Positions 10,521-20,797 of a DNA stretch of 64,000 bases are shown here, piece by piece. This DNA comes from Psychromonas sp. CD1 (GTDB lineage Bacteria > Pseudomonadota > Gammaproteobacteria > Enterobacterales > Psychromonadaceae). A program made the position numbers and the translations under genes. Each line of letters starts with the position of its first letter. The first letter of the stretch is position 1. The DNA is taken from the NCBI RefSeq assembly GCF_002239585.1, contig NZ_NDFH01000003.1, positions 310,001-374,000 on the forward strand, read 5' to 3'. The notes beneath the pieces are model-generated. The model had not been told where the DNA came from and searched no databases. It saw nothing but the letters and a program-made list of their open reading frames with translations.

Positions 10521-12908
10521 ATGAAATTTAGTGAAGCTTGGTTACGCGAGTGGGTTAACCCCGAAATTAGTTCTGCAGAATTACAACATCAAATAACAAT
10601 GGCTGGTTTGGAAGTTGATGGGGTTGAAGATGTCGCGGGTCAATTTACGGATGTCTACGTTGGAGAAGTGGTTGAGTGTGGAGCACATCCCGATGCGGAT
10701 AAGCTACAAGTTACTAAAATCAATATCGGTGCAGATGCATTAATTGATATTGTTTGTGGTGCAAAAAATTGTCGTTTAGGTATTAAAGTTGCGGTTGCGG
10801 TTGTGGGTGCTATTTTACCCGGCAATTTCGAAATTAAAGTTGCAAAATTACGTGGGCAGCCATCATTGGGTATGCTTTGTAGCGCCTCAGAATTAGGTAT
10901 GTCAGATAATTCCGAAGGGATCTTAGAATTACCTTTAGATGCACCTGTTGGAAAAAATGTACGTGATTACTTAAATCTAGATGATGTTACGATAGATGTT
11001 GATTTAACCGCAAATAGGGCTGATTGTTTAGGTATTTCAGGACTTGCGAGAGAAGTTGGTGTTTTAAATAGTCTTTCAGTTACCACGCCTATATGGAACG
11101 ATGTAGCGGTTACTTTAAGTGATAAAATAAGTGTTAATTTACAAGCTAAAGATGCTTGTCCGCGTTATCTGACACGTGTCATTAAAGGTATTAATGCTAA
11201 AGTAGCGACTCCATTTTGGATGGTTGAAAAGTTGCGTCGATGTGGCGTACGTAGTGTAGATGCTGTCGTAGATATCACGCAATTTGTTTTATTGGAGCTG
11301 GGCCAGCCCATGCATGCTTTCGATTTAGATAAAATCGATACTAGTATTGAAGTGCGTTTAGCAAGACAAGATGAAAAGTTAACCTTGTTAGATGGCAAAG
11401 AAGTGATATTAAATCGTGATACGTTAGTGATTGCAGATCAATCTAAAGTATTAGCGATGGCAGGTATTTTTGGTGGGAAAGATTCTGGCGTACAAGCAAG
11501 TAGTACGGATATTTTATTAGAAAGTGCCTTTTTTGCACCCCTTGCGATTGCGGGTCGTGCTCGTAGTTATGGTCTACATACTGATGCATCTCATCGTTAT
11601 GAGCGTGGGGTTGATCCTGTTCTACAATATACGGCAATGCAACGTGCTACACAGTTATTAATTGATATTTGTGGTGGCGAAGTAGGGCCAATAAAAGAAG
11701 CGCTAAGCTGTGATGATATACCCGTTCAAGCTAAAATAATATTACGTCGAACAAAGCTAGATAGTTTAATTGGACATGTTATCGAGACGCACCGAGTGAC
11801 TGATATTCTAACGCGTTTAGGTTGTGATGTGCATTATAATGAAGATGTATGGAATGTGGTTGCACCAACGTATCGTTTTGATATGGAAATCGAAGAAGAT
11901 TTAATTGAAGAAGTTGTACGTGTTTATGGATATGATAATATCCCTAATATCGCGCCACAAGCCGCGCTAGTGATGTCTTCTCATAATGAATCTCATTTGG
12001 TCTTATCAAAAATTCGTAATGTATTAATTGGTCGAGAATTTAATGAAGCGATTACTTATAGTTTTGTCGACCCAGAAAAACAGCTTGTTTTACATACTGA
12101 TGCAGATGCTTTAATTTTACCAAATCCTATTTCAAAAGATATGTCCGCAATGCGCGTCAGTTTATGGACAGGTTTATTAGAAAGCGTGTCTAAAAATCAA
12201 AAGCGTCAGCAATCTAGAATTCGACTTTTTGAAACAGGTCTACGTTTTATCAAAGACGAAAATGCAGAAAATGGTATTGCTCAGCAAGCAATGTTATCGG
12301 CGGTTATCGTTGGTAATGCCAATGAGCCACATTGGGATATTGCGTCACGTAATGTCGATTTCTTCGATTTAAAAGCAGATTTAGAAGCTTTATTATCTCT
12401 TTGTGCAGATGATGCGAATTTTGAGTTTAGAGCAGAAGAACATAGTGCTTTGCATCCGGGTCAATCGGCGGGTATTTATCGTAACGGTAAAAATATAGGT
12501 TATATTGGAGCGTTACACCCGAATCATGTGAAAACATTTGCTATCAAAGGTAGCGCTATTCTCTTTGAAGTTGAATTAGAAGCCATTAGTCTGCGTCAAA
12601 TCCCTGAGTCTGGTAACCTGTCTAAATTCCCTGCTAATCATCGTGATTTAGCTTTTGTTGTGGATGATAAATTAAATGCGGGTAAGGTCTTAAAATTTAT
12701 AGAAAAAATTGGCGGAACTCATTTAGTTGGCTTAAACTTATTTGATGTATACCAAGGACAAGGCGTTGCAGAAGGTAAGAAAAGTTTAGCGATTGGCTTG
12801 GTTTTACAAGATACGACTCGTACGTTAGAAGAAGCGGAAATTGCTGATCTTGTTTATAATATTGTTGACGCAGTTTCTTTAGAATTTAATGCATCTTTGA
12901 GAGATTAA
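10521..12908 (+). CDS. pheT: Phenylalanyl-tRNA synthetase beta subunit
   Basis: The tRNA-binding and editing subunit, 795 residues, full length. Visible domains are the N-terminal tRNA-binding (EMAPII-like) fold around [20 protein letters not shown], the B3/B4 editing region in the middle (MHAFDLDKI), the B5 domain, and the C-terminal anticodon-binding FDX-ACB domain ([14 protein letters not shown] onward). It lies between pheS and ihfA in the standard order. Confidence 0.97.
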   Translation: MKFSEAWLREWVNPEISSAELQHQITMAGLEVDGVEDVAGQFTDVYVGEVVECGAHPDADKLQVTKINIGADALIDIVCGAKNCRLGIKVAVAVVGAILPGNFEIKVAKLRGQPSLGMLCSASELGMSDNSEGILELPLDAPVGKNVRDYLNLDDVTIDVDLTANRADCLGISGLAREVGVLNSLSVTTPIWNDVAVTLSDKISVNLQAKDACPRYLTRVIKGINAKVATPFWMVEKLRRCGVRSVDAVVDITQFVLLELGQPMHAFDLDKIDTSIEVRLARQDEKLTLLDGKEVILNRDTLVIADQSKVLAMAGIFGGKDSGVQASSTDILLESAFFAPLAIAGRARSYGLHTDASHRYERGVDPVLQYTAMQRATQLLIDICGGEVGPIKEALSCDDIPVQAKIILRRTKLDSLIGHVIETHRVTDILTRLGCDVHYNEDVWNVVAPTYRFDMEIEEDLIEEVVRVYGYDNIPNIAPQAALVMSSHNESHLVLSKIRNVLIGREFNEAITYSFVDPEKQLVLHTDADALILPNPISKDMSAMRVSLWTGLLESVSKNQKRQQSRIRLFETGLRFIKDENAENGIAQQAMLSAVIVGNANEPHWDIASRNVDFFDLKADLEALLSLCADDANFEFRAEEHSALHPGQSAGIYRNGKNIGYIGALHPNHVKTFAIKGSAILFEVELEAISLRQIPESGNLSKFPANHRDLAFVVDDKLNAGKVLKFIEKIGGTHLVGLNLFDVYQGQGVAEGKKSLAIGLVLQDTTRTLEEAEIADLVYNIVDAVSLEFNASLRD

Positions 12909-12913
12909 ATAAT

Positions 12914-13222
12914 ATGGCACTGACTAAAGCAGAAATATCAATTCATCTATCTGAAAAAATTGGTTTAAGTAAACGTGAAGCAAAAGAGTTTGTTGAATCT
13001 TTTTTTGAAGAAATAAAAGCAACACTTGAAAGTGGCGAAGCGGTGAAAATCTCAGGTTTTGGTGGTTTTGAACTTAAAGATAAGGGTGAGCGCCCAGGTC
13101 GAAACCCTAAAACAGGAGAAGACATTCCGATTGCTGCGCGTCGAGTGGTGACTTTTAGAGCGGGTCAAAAGTTAAAAGAGTTAGTTGAAACCAGCTTACC
13201 CAAGACAGATGAAAAACTTTAG
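12914..13222 (+). CDS. ihfA: Integration host factor subunit alpha
   Basis: A nucleoid-associated DNA-bending protein of the HU/IHF family that pairs with IhfB. The 102-residue protein has the DNA-binding arm [20 protein letters not shown], with the intercalating proline in the conserved position. [12 protein letters not shown] is the usual N-terminus. It follows pheT by 5 bases, so it is translated from the pheST transcript, and a strong terminator lies just after it. Confidence 0.97.
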   Translation: MALTKAEISIHLSEKIGLSKREAKEFVESFFEEIKATLESGEAVKISGFGGFELKDKGERPGRNPKTGEDIPIAARRVVTFRAGQKLKELVETSLPKTDEKL

Positions 13223-13234
13223 TCTTTGGTGTTG

Positions 13235-13262
13235 AAAAAAGTCGCTTAGCGACTTTTTTTTT
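13235..13262 (+). terminator. Rho-independent terminator after ihfA
   Basis: The stem AAAAAAGTCGC pairs with GCGACTTTTTT around a TTA loop and is followed by more T. This is a textbook terminator that closes the pheST-ihfA operon. Confidence 0.95.
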
Positions 13263-13355
13263 GTCTTTTTTTAATGTTTAAAGTCGTTAGACAACCGATG
13301 AATAAAAGTATTAATATGGGTTATTTGAAATTGCATAATTAAGGATGCTTTAGAG

Positions 13356-14069
13356 ATGAAATGCTATCGAAAAATAGTTGTGTTAACGGGGGCGGGCATT
13401 TCGGCTGAATCAGGCATTCGAACTTTTAGGGCGAGTGATGGGCTTTGGGAAGAGCATAAAATTGAGGATGTTGCGACATTAGAGGGATATATTAAAAATC
13501 CCAAACTGGTGCTTGATTTTTATAATCAGCGTAGAGAGCAATGTTGTTTGAGTGATATTAAACCTAATTTGGCTCATTATGCATTGGCTAAATTAGAGCG
13601 TGAATTTTCAGGTGATTTTTTGTTAGTGACTCAAAACATTGATAATTTACATGAGGTGGCGGGCTCTAAAAATGTTATTCATATGCATGGAGAATTACTA
13701 CGCGCTCGTTGCAGTCATTGTGCGCAGGTGTTTTCGTGGTCAACAAAAGAGATGTCTATACATGATGTATGTGAACATTGTAAACGTCAAGGAGGCATAC
13801 GTCCGAATATTGTTTGGTTTGGAGAAATACCCTTTGCATTGGATATTATTTATGATGCACTTTTTGATGCAGATCTTTTTATTGCGATTGGTACATCGGG
13901 TCATGTTTACCCTGCAGCTGGATTTGTGGATGAAGCAACCAGTGCGGGAGCATATACTATCGAACTCAATCTGGCTTCCGGAGCACAAAAAAGCAATTTT
14001 GATGAGATGATTCTTGCCAAAGCAAGTATATCGGTTCCTCAGTTAGTGACTAAGTTACTTGCGAAATAA
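13356..14069 (+). CDS. cobB: NAD-dependent protein deacylase (sirtuin, CobB type)
   Basis: Removes acyl groups from protein lysines using NAD+. The 237-residue protein has the sirtuin motifs [18 protein letters not shown] at residues 8-25, [12 protein letters not shown] near residue 92, and the catalytic HMHGEL near residue 110. A four-cysteine zinc site (CSHC then CEHC) follows. FYNQRREQ near residue 50 carries the Tyr-x-x-Arg pair that marks class III sirtuins, so activity on succinyl- or malonyl-lysine is likely. The gene stands alone. Confidence 0.95.
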   Translation: MKCYRKIVVLTGAGISAESGIRTFRASDGLWEEHKIEDVATLEGYIKNPKLVLDFYNQRREQCCLSDIKPNLAHYALAKLEREFSGDFLLVTQNIDNLHEVAGSKNVIHMHGELLRARCSHCAQVFSWSTKEMSIHDVCEHCKRQGGIRPNIVWFGEIPFALDIIYDALFDADLFIAIGTSGHVYPAAGFVDEATSAGAYTIELNLASGAQKSNFDEMILAKASISVPQLVTKLLAK

Positions 14070-14138
14070 ACTTGAAAAGCTAATGGAACAACTTACAATA
14101 GTGCGCTCAATAGTATCAATTAGGATCTTTAGTTTCTT

Positions 14139-15029
14139 ATGAAGAAAAAATATTTTGTCCTTGGTGGTGATCTTAAAAAATCATTAACGCAAGGTTATGA
14201 ACTTGATTTAAAACCGTTATTTAAAGATGCGTTTATGCTTACTCGCAAACATTATTTACCTTTACTGATTGCTTGTATTTTTACTTTTATTATTGTTGGA
14301 CTCGCTTATGTGTTGTTATATAAGTATTCTGAGAGTGAAGAAAGTGGTTTGATAATTATCAATTATATTATTACGTTATTAATTGCCCCTCCATTAGTAA
14401 CGGGCTTGCAAATGATGGGAGTGAATCATTCTATTGGTTTAAAAAGTAAAATGACGGATGTTTTTAATTTTTTCACGTTACTTTTTAAGTTGTCGCTTGC
14501 TACGATGATTATTAGTGTATTGAGTAACGGCATTAGCTTAGTATTGGGTCAAGTTATGGGCTCTTTAGGGTTACAATTTTCTGTTATCGTATTGTTGTAT
14601 TTAAATATGGCATTTAGTTTGGTTTATCCACTGATTGCAGAAAAGAAAATAGCACCACAATTAGCATTAAAAATATCTTTTAAGCTAGTGCATAAAAATC
14701 TACGCCAATTTACATTTATGTTTATTTTATTAAGTGTTCTCTTTGTGCTCGCCTTACTTCCTTCGGGGCTGGGTTTACTCTTTTTCATTCCTTTTTACTT
14801 TAATTTAATGGGTCTTGTTTATCGTAAAGTGTGTGGTGTTGGAGTTATCGCTGTTGATGAATCAGGAGATGACGGGGAAGGTGATAGAGAAAACGAATTT
14901 GGACCGACAAAAAATATTGAACAAACACAGAACATTGATGCAACAGAGAAAAGAGTGGGTAACATGCACTCTCTAACTTTAAGTTGCTTTGTGAAAACTC
15001 ACCCCTTTATAGGAGATGCACATGTTTAA
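14139..15029 (+). CDS. Uncharacterised membrane protein
   Basis: I do not recognise a named family. The 296-residue protein has a soluble N-terminus of about 45 residues, then five or six hydrophobic segments (about residues 45-65, 75-95, 110-135, 145-165, 185-225). The layout resembles small gammaproteobacterial BPSS1780/DUF-type membrane proteins. After about residue 245 the sequence becomes acidic and polar with low complexity. The last about 30 residues run through the glyA ribosome binding site, and the stop (15027-15029) lies 8 bases inside glyA. Either the tail is real and coupled to glyA, or a frameshift has extended the frame. Confidence 0.7.
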   Translation: MKKKYFVLGGDLKKSLTQGYELDLKPLFKDAFMLTRKHYLPLLIACIFTFIIVGLAYVLLYKYSESEESGLIIINYIITLLIAPPLVTGLQMMGVNHSIGLKSKMTDVFNFFTLLFKLSLATMIISVLSNGISLVLGQVMGSLGLQFSVIVLLYLNMAFSLVYPLIAEKKIAPQLALKISFKLVHKNLRQFTFMFILLSVLFVLALLPSGLGLLFFIPFYFNLMGLVYRKVCGVGVIAVDESGDDGEGDRENEFGPTKNIEQTQNIDATEKRVGNMHSLTLSCFVKTHPFIGDAHV

Positions 15030-16287
15030 CCGCGATATGAATATTGCTGATTATGATCCCGAATTATGGCTTGCAATGGCAGGTGAAGTTCGTCGTCAAG
15101 AAGAACACATCGAATTAATAGCTTCAGAAAATTATACAAGTCCCCGAGTTATGCAAGCCCAAGGCAGTCAATTGACGAATAAATATGCCGAAGGTTACCC
15201 TGGTAAACGTTATTATGGTGGGTGTGAGTATGTTGACGTTGCTGAAACATTGGCGATTGAACGAGCGAAAGCGCTCTTTGGCGCTGATTATGCAAATGTA
15301 CAACCCCATGCAGGTTCTCAAGCAAACAGTGCTGTGTATGCCGCATTGTGTGATGTAGGTGATACGATATTAGGCATGAGTTTAGCTGATGGCGGTCATT
15401 TAACTCATGGTTCATCTGTTAGCTTTTCAGGTAAAATATACCATGCAGTGCAGTATGGTATTAACCCAGAAACGGGCATTTTAGATTATGAGCAGGTAGA
15501 GCGCTTAGCCCTTGAACATAAGCCAAAAGTTATTGTTGCAGGTTTTTCTGCTTATTCAGGTATTGTGGATTGGGCAAAGTTTCGAGAAATCGCTGACAAA
15601 GTAGGTGCATACTTGTTTGTTGATATGGCACATGTCGCAGGTTTAGTTGCGACAGGTTTGTATCCAAATCCTGTACCTTTTGCAGATGTTGTTACAACGA
15701 CAACGCATAAAACATTGGGTGGGCCACGTGGTGGCTTAATTCTGGCTAAAGCGAATCCTGCCATTGAAAAAAAATTAAATTCGGCTGTTTTTCCTGGAGG
15801 TCAAGGTGGACCGCTTATGCATATTATAGCCGCTAAAGCGGTGTCATTTAAAGAATGTGCAGAGCCTGAATTTAAAATTTATCAACAAAAAATATTAGAT
15901 AATGCGCAAGCTATGGTAAAAGAATTCCAACAACGTGGATATAAGATCGTTTCTAATGGTACGGAAAATCACCTTTTCTTAATTGATTTGATTGATCATA
16001 ATGTGACAGGAAAAGAAGCGGATGCTGCACTTGGAAATGCACATATTACCGTGAATAAAAATTCAGTACCTAATGATCCGCGTTCTCCTTTTGTAACGTC
16101 AGGTTTACGTCTTGGTACACCTGCACTGACTCGTCGTGGTGCTACGGTTGCCGACGCAAGTGCATTGGCAAACTGGATTTGTGACATTCTTGATGTACTT
16201 CAAGATGAAACAAAATTGGCTCAAACCATCTTAGATGTGAGAGCTAAAGTCGCTATTTTTTGTAAGGCGAATCCTGTTTATCAATAA
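15022..16287 (+). CDS. glyA: Serine hydroxymethyltransferase
   Basis: A PLP enzyme that interconverts serine and glycine with tetrahydrofolate and is the main source of one-carbon units. The 421-residue protein has the PLP-lysine motif [14 protein letters not shown] near residue 225, the N-terminal [15 protein letters not shown] and GKRYYGG. I chose the ATG at 15022 because AGGAG (15011-15015) is 6 bases away, whereas the ATG at 15016 would touch it. Its start overlaps the end of the upstream membrane-protein frame. A terminator follows at 16355. Confidence 0.97.
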   Translation: MFNRDMNIADYDPELWLAMAGEVRRQEEHIELIASENYTSPRVMQAQGSQLTNKYAEGYPGKRYYGGCEYVDVAETLAIERAKALFGADYANVQPHAGSQANSAVYAALCDVGDTILGMSLADGGHLTHGSSVSFSGKIYHAVQYGINPETGILDYEQVERLALEHKPKVIVAGFSAYSGIVDWAKFREIADKVGAYLFVDMAHVAGLVATGLYPNPVPFADVVTTTTHKTLGGPRGGLILAKANPAIEKKLNSAVFPGGQGGPLMHIIAAKAVSFKECAEPEFKIYQQKILDNAQAMVKEFQQRGYKIVSNGTENHLFLIDLIDHNVTGKEADAALGNAHITVNKNSVPNDPRSPFVTSGLRLGTPALTRRGATVADASALANWICDILDVLQDETKLAQTILDVRAKVAIFCKANPVYQ

Positions 16288-16354
16288 TATTGATGAAATA
16301 GGTGTCAGCATAGTCGGCATATATATGTTGGCGTGAACATAAAAACATGAAATG

Positions 16355-16388
16355 AAAAACTACACTATGGTGTGGTTTTTTATTTTTT
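16355..16388 (+). terminator. Rho-independent terminator after glyA
   Basis: AAAACTACAC pairs with GTGTGGTTTT (one G-T pair) around a TATG loop and is followed by a T-rich tract. It separates glyA from nrdR and argues against an upstream start for nrdR. Confidence 0.85.
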
Positions 16389-16423
16389 GGGTATTTATTT
16401 TTGTAAATGCAAGGAATGAAAAC

Positions 16424-16873
16424 ATGTATTGTCCTTTTTGTAGTGCGCAAGATACTAAAGTCATTGATTCTCGTCTCGTTGCAGATGGTGCTCAAGTGCG
16501 TCGGCGCAGAGTTTGTAATGAGTGTCATGAGCGGTTTACTACCTTTGAAACCGCTGAATTAGTGATGCCTCATTTAATTAAGTCAGATGGACGTCGTGAG
16601 CCTTTTAATGAAGAAAAATTGTTAATAGGTATTCACCGTGCCTTACAAAAAAGGCCGGTTAGTATTGAAGATATCGAAGTGAGTTTAACTAAGTTAAAAT
16701 CGACATTACGTGCAACAGGAGAGCGTGAAGTCACCTCAAAAATGGTCGGCGAGCTGGTGATGGACTTACTTAAAGGACTTGACAAGATTGCATATATTCG
16801 TTTTGCTTCAGTATATCGTTCCTTTGAAGATGTAAAAGAATTCGGTGAAGAGATCGCCAAACTTGAAAAATAA
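16424..16873 (+). CDS. nrdR: Transcriptional repressor NrdR
   Basis: A zinc-ribbon/ATP-cone repressor of ribonucleotide reductase genes that senses dATP/ATP. The 149-residue protein starts [17 protein letters not shown]. The zinc ligands are CPFC and CNEC at residues 3-6 and about 31-34, followed by the ATP-cone from about residue 46. The open frame extends upstream, but the ATG at 16424 has AAGGA upstream and the extension would cross the glyA terminator. It precedes ribD, as in E. coli. Confidence 0.97.
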   Translation: MYCPFCSAQDTKVIDSRLVADGAQVRRRRVCNECHERFTTFETAELVMPHLIKSDGRREPFNEEKLLIGIHRALQKRPVSIEDIEVSLTKLKSTLRATGEREVTSKMVGELVMDLLKGLDKIAYIRFASVYRSFEDVKEFGEEIAKLEK

Positions 16874-16946
16874 AACCAATCAAAAACATCTAATTAGATG
16901 TCTATATATTCCGTTCATTTCTAAATAACGAAGATTAAAGGTATCA

Positions 16947-17873
16947 ATGACAGTCGAATATTTTTCAGAGCAAGATAAAAAGTATATGTATCAAGCCATC
17001 GAATTGGCAAAAAAAGGGCGCTTCACGAGTGCACCGAATCCTAATGTCGGCTGTATTATTGTGTTAAATGATGAGATTGTTGGGAGCGGTTTTCATTTCA
17101 AAGCGGGGCAAGGGCATGCAGAAGTTCACGCTTTAGCAATGGCGGGTAATAAAGCGCTAAAAAGTACTTGTTATGTCACGCTAGAGCCTTGTTCACATTT
17201 TGGGCGAACGCCTCCATGTGCCATTGCCTTGATAAAGGCTGGAGTAAAACGTGTTTGCATTGGTATGCTTGATCCTAATCCACAAGTATCCGGTCAGGGT
17301 GTTAAATTTTTACAAGATGCAGGCATCGATGTTAACGTCGGCTTATTAGAAAAACAAACGAAGCAGTTAAATTTAGGCTTTATTAAACGAATGTTGCATC
17401 GACGCGCGCGTATCAGTGTAAAACTCGGTGCCAGTCTAGATGGGAAAACGGCACTTAGAAATGGACTGAGTCAATGGATAACAGGCACACAAGCCCGCAT
17501 AGATGTTCAATATTTTCGTGCGCAGCAATGTGCAATATTAAGTTCATCTTCGACAGTATTAGCCGATGATCCTAGTTTAAATGTTCGCTTTGATGAGTTT
17601 AAAAAATCAAATAATTTTAAAAATGAAATTAATAAAGAGCAACTTCGTCAACCCATACGTATTATTTTAGATAGAAAAAACAAATTAACGCTTAAGGAAA
17701 AAATATTCACATTACCCGGTAAAATTATTTTGGTAACCTTAAAAGGGCGAAATGATGTAAAAACAATGAAAAATGTAGCGCAAGTGGAGCAACTCATTTG
17801 TCCCCAAGATAAATTTGGAGGTATTGATTTACATATTTTGCTTAAATTGTTGAATAAGTATGAGTTGAATTAA
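16947..17873 (+). CDS. ribD: Riboflavin biosynthesis deaminase/reductase RibD, C-terminally truncated
   Basis: A bifunctional enzyme: pyrimidine deaminase (N-terminal) and reductase (C-terminal) for riboflavin synthesis. The deaminase zinc motifs HAEVHAL near residue 52 and PCSHFGRTPPC near residue 78 are intact, and the reductase start KLGASLDGKTAL near residue 155 is present. The protein is 308 residues against about 367 in E. coli RibD. It stops where the family continues with a WVEAGPTLAGALL-type block, so the last about 60 residues of the reductase domain are missing. The usual ribE/ribBA/ribH neighbours are absent; the next genes are flagellar and on the other strand. The deaminase half may still work. 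Confidence 0.85.
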   Translation: MTVEYFSEQDKKYMYQAIELAKKGRFTSAPNPNVGCIIVLNDEIVGSGFHFKAGQGHAEVHALAMAGNKALKSTCYVTLEPCSHFGRTPPCAIALIKAGVKRVCIGMLDPNPQVSGQGVKFLQDAGIDVNVGLLEKQTKQLNLGFIKRMLHRRARISVKLGASLDGKTALRNGLSQWITGTQARIDVQYFRAQQCAILSSSSTVLADDPSLNVRFDEFKKSNNFKNEINKEQLRQPIRIILDRKNKLTLKEKIFTLPGKIILVTLKGRNDVKTMKNVAQVEQLICPQDKFGGIDLHILLKLLNKYELN

Positions 17874-17878
17874 ATACG

Positions 17879-17896
17879 CTTGTTTATAAAAACAAG
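17879..17896. other. Small hairpin between ribD and the flagellar group
   Basis: CTTGTTT pairs with AAACAAG around a short loop between two convergent genes. There is no T-run on either strand, so its role as a terminator is weak. Confidence 0.35.
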
Positions 17897-17920
17897 TCTT
17901 ACGGCTCTTGATTTTTAGTC

Positions 17921-18616
17921 TCATTTTCTATCATCTTCATCTTTATCTTTTAATAATGATGAATTTTCAAGTATTTGTTGCATTTTATTACGTGGATCTA
18001 GGTTAAGTTTATTTTGTATACCGTTCTGTGTATCTTTGTTATTTTGTAATGTATTACGCATATCGTTTATATTGTTATTACTTGCCATAAGTTGCGTTTT
18101 ATCTTGTTCGCTATTAGACAGTGCACCAAATAAAGAGGGTTCTGGCGATTTTCCAACGTTTTTGGCCGCTGCAAGTTCGGCTTCTGCAACTAAACGCTCT
18201 TCTTTGGTGGGAGCAACGTAAGTGGCGCTATCTTGACCCGCTATACCCGCCATAAGTGCCATTGAAATTTCACCACCTAATGCACTAAATTGTTTCTGCA
18301 TCGCATCTTTCATTGATCCTTGCAGTACATTTTGAGGTGAAAGGCCGGACTCAATTATACTTTTAGGTGAGAAATCAAAAGCAATATCCATTCCTTTATC
18401 GCTGACGATATCGCCAATCTTCAATGTTTTTTCGGGTATGTTGTTATTGGGTCGATTCATCAACTCATTTTTTTGTCCAGTGTCTAGCACATCATTGATA
18501 ACACTTTTTAACCTATCTTTAAATGAAGATTTTGTTTCTACTTTATCAGTAGCAGAAGCGCTATTTGATTTATTTACTTGGTTGTGAACCATTTTAATCG
18601 CACTTAATATAGCCAT
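17921..18616 (-). CDS. Uncharacterised protein in the flgH-flgT group
   Basis: I do not recognise this 231-residue protein. It has no signal peptide and no membrane segment. It is rich in Asn, Gln, Lys and Ser, with an alanine-rich helical centre (about residues 145-160) and a highly charged C-terminus (KDEDDRK). The start at 18616 has AAAGGTAA upstream; the longer frame to 18658 would overlap flgT. It starts 10 bases after the flgT stop and must be cotranscribed. By position it could be a flagellar accessory or cytoplasmic factor, but that is inference only. Confidence 0.7.
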   Translation of the reverse strand: MAILSAIKMVHNQVNKSNSASATDKVETKSSFKDRLKSVINDVLDTGQKNELMNRPNNNIPEKTLKIGDIVSDKGMDIAFDFSPKSIIESGLSPQNVLQGSMKDAMQKQFSALGGEISMALMAGIAGQDSATYVAPTKEERLVAEAELAAAKNVGKSPEPSLFGALSNSEQDKTQLMASNNNINDMRNTLQNNKDTQNGIQNKLNLDPRNKMQQILENSSLLKDKDEDDRK

Positions 18617-18626
18617 ATTATTACCT

Positions 18627-19808
18627 TTAAAAGTCGTCTTTAATGATAGGTGTGACAATGTCTCGAATTTGAATATTTGCTAGATCGGATGCTTTTTCAG
18701 TATTTAAAATAGCGCGATCAGATTGTACGGATATCACATTAAAAGTGATTTTTTCTCTATTTAATAAAGGCCCTTGCGATAAGCCATCTTGATGAAATAT
18801 ATAGCGTTGTCTAATTAATTGAAATTTATCACCCCGACGTACGCCATTTTTTCCTCCAATATTAATCACTATATTATTGTCGTAAGTGGCGACAATTGAG
18901 GCAAGAGTTGCTTCGCAGTACAGTGCATCGTTAACATCTCGTATGATTTTTTGTGAAATATCATTAATTTTTTCACCGTATTCAGAAGACCAAAAAGTGT
19001 TACTTTGAATATCAAATTGACGAGTAAAATCAAATTTCCATGGCGCATCGGTGGCATAACTTCTGCGGAATACCGTTTCTTTATTAATGGCATCAATAAC
19101 GTAAATTTGTATTCGATAGTTACGCATATTTATGCTTGTTGTTTCAATCCCTAATATAGAATCACTTTTGGTATAAGAAGACATATCTTCAATACGGCCA
19201 AATAAAATATATTGTACATCAAATTGAGCGGCTAAATCTCGGGATAAATTCAGCATTTTATTTTCTATATTATAATAACTGTTTGTATTTGAGGTTAAGG
19301 GTCGGGTCATCAAATAACGAGCATCTATTTTTGATGTATTAGCATGGAAACTGTTAAATAGACGTTTGCTTATCTCTTCATCTATATTATATAAGCCTCC
19401 CAGTTGTGCTTGTTCGCGGTTTTCTAATTGAATAGGGCCAACAAAAAGGGTTTTTGCATAACCGTCTCTTTGACAATTTTGAAGTGAGTAAATGTCCGCG
19501 GTGATCGTGACACTTATTTTTTTGTTTTTAATGGTTTCAGCCAGTAAATGCATTTCATGTATTTCTCCATTGGTACGAATACTCAATTGTTGCGCTTCAA
19601 ACACACCAGATTGAACAATTTGTAATGAACGGATACTGGCACCACCTTGGTACATTAAAGAGAGCAAAGCATCTTGTACCGCGAGTTTACGTGCTTGTTC
19701 AACATCGCCTTTATAGATAGGTGCATTACCTTCCCCCTCAAACCAGATGGCGTGTGCTGAGCATGAAAATAGAATTAACAAACAAAATATTTTCATTGAA
19801 TTAAACAT
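18627..19808 (-). CDS. flgT: Flagellar assembly protein FlgT (H/T-ring component)
   Basis: A periplasmic protein that, in Vibrio, forms the outer H ring around the LP ring and anchors the T ring (MotX/MotY) of the sodium-driven motor. The 393-residue protein has a signal peptide ending ...CSAHA before IWFEGEGNAPI. The conserved block GDVEQARKLAVQDALLSLMYQ follows, and a C-terminal domain begins near residue 320 (GGKNGVRRGDKFQLIRQ). The ATG at 19808 follows AAGGGGAAG. It is preceded by flgH with 9 bases between. Confidence 0.9.
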   Translation of the reverse strand: MFNSMKIFCLLILFSCSAHAIWFEGEGNAPIYKGDVEQARKLAVQDALLSLMYQGGASIRSLQIVQSGVFEAQQLSIRTNGEIHEMHLLAETIKNKKISVTITADIYSLQNCQRDGYAKTLFVGPIQLENREQAQLGGLYNIDEEISKRLFNSFHANTSKIDARYLMTRPLTSNTNSYYNIENKMLNLSRDLAAQFDVQYILFGRIEDMSSYTKSDSILGIETTSINMRNYRIQIYVIDAINKETVFRRSYATDAPWKFDFTRQFDIQSNTFWSSEYGEKINDISQKIIRDVNDALYCEATLASIVATYDNNIVINIGGKNGVRRGDKFQLIRQRYIFHQDGLSQGPLLNREKITFNVISVQSDRAILNTEKASDLANIQIRDIVTPIIKDDF

Positions 19809-19817
19809 ATCTTCCCC

Positions 19818-20576
19818 TTAAATTGGCCATAAGCTACTGTTAAATAATGAAGATAACCAACCTTGGGTTTGCGTGTCTGCATGATCACCCGTGCCACTAA
19901 ATTCAATACGGCTATTCGCTACTTTATAAGATTCTACTGAATTATTTTCGTTAATATCAGAAGGGCGAATAATACCCGTCACTCGGATATATTCTTTACC
20001 ATTATTGATAACTAGCCATTTTTCCCCACGGACTTTTAAATTACCATTATTGAGAATTTCGACCACTGATACGGTAATTCTAGCAATAAGGCTATGGCTT
20101 TGTTTACTATCAGCTGCGCCATCAAAATCTTGATTTTGTGCTATTCCAAGTTTTACAATTTTACCGTTTACGGTCAGAGGCCCTCCAGGTACTTGTATAG
20201 GATCTAATTTATAATTTGTAGTATTTGCCAGAGTAGATGTTGCCGATTTAGTTGCTACCGCATTTTCTTTTAATAAAATAGTGATTGAATCGCCGAGTTC
20301 AAAAGGGGTTTCATAATTATACAAGTCATGTGCTGTTTCACTGTTAAATAATGAGCCGGTGATAAGTATCGATTCTGCTGCGTGACCCGGATTAATCGGC
20401 GCATAGTAAGGATCATTAGGTGTTGGCGAATTATCATTGGTACTGTTAGTGACTTGACGCTCTGTTTTATCTTCTTTTTGTTGTACTTTTTGAGTGACGC
20501 TTCTTATAGGCGCCATCAAAGAGGTACAACCAAACATAAGTAAGATACTTAGACTAATAACAAGTTTTTTTATCAT
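19818..20576 (-). CDS. flgH: Flagellar L-ring lipoprotein FlgH
   Basis: Forms the L ring in the outer membrane around the flagellar rod. The 252-residue protein has a lipoprotein signal peptide with the lipobox ending at Cys17 (LMFGC). The FlgH core is clear: FELGDSITILLKENAVATKSAT, VRGEKWLVINNGKEYIRVTG near residue 190, SRIEFSGTG, and the terminal WLSSLFNSSLWPI. It is a little longer than typical FlgH (about 230) because of a Pro/Asn/Lys-rich linker after the lipidated cysteine. It is not in the usual flgBCDEFGHIJ operon but next to flgT. Confidence 0.93.
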   Translation of the reverse strand: MIKKLVISLSILLMFGCTSLMAPIRSVTQKVQQKEDKTERQVTNSTNDNSPTPNDPYYAPINPGHAAESILITGSLFNSETAHDLYNYETPFELGDSITILLKENAVATKSATSTLANTTNYKLDPIQVPGGPLTVNGKIVKLGIAQNQDFDGAADSKQSHSLIARITVSVVEILNNGNLKVRGEKWLVINNGKEYIRVTGIIRPSDINENNSVESYKVANSRIEFSGTGDHADTQTQGWLSSLFNSSLWPI

Positions 20577-20748
20577 TTTCTATTCCAAAGTTTGTCACTA
20601 ATAGGAGATATAGGCCGTATTTACATGTGCTCATCCGCTTATGAATATTATGCAAATAATATGCCATTGTTTTTTTTAGATTGAGGTATGGGCAATGCTT
20701 AATAAAAATAGAGAGAATAATAAATAGAGGGTCGATACGTAGGGTGAG

Positions 20749-20784
20749 TAAACCCACAAGAACGAGGTACGCTTTGTGGGTTTA
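20749..20784 (-). terminator. Hairpin downstream of gltX
   Basis: An 11-bp inverted repeat (TAAACCCACAA with TTGTGGGTTTA) lies 14 bases beyond the gltX stop. There is no T-run on the minus strand, so it may act as a weak or factor-dependent terminator, or as a 3' end stabiliser. Confidence 0.55.
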
Positions 20785-20797
20785 GATTAGAGTCTTT

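Noticed and set aside
20554-20757. A 67-codon minus-strand frame upstream of flgH
   Set aside because: It overlaps the flgH start and the gltX hairpin and has no ribosome binding site or family resemblance.
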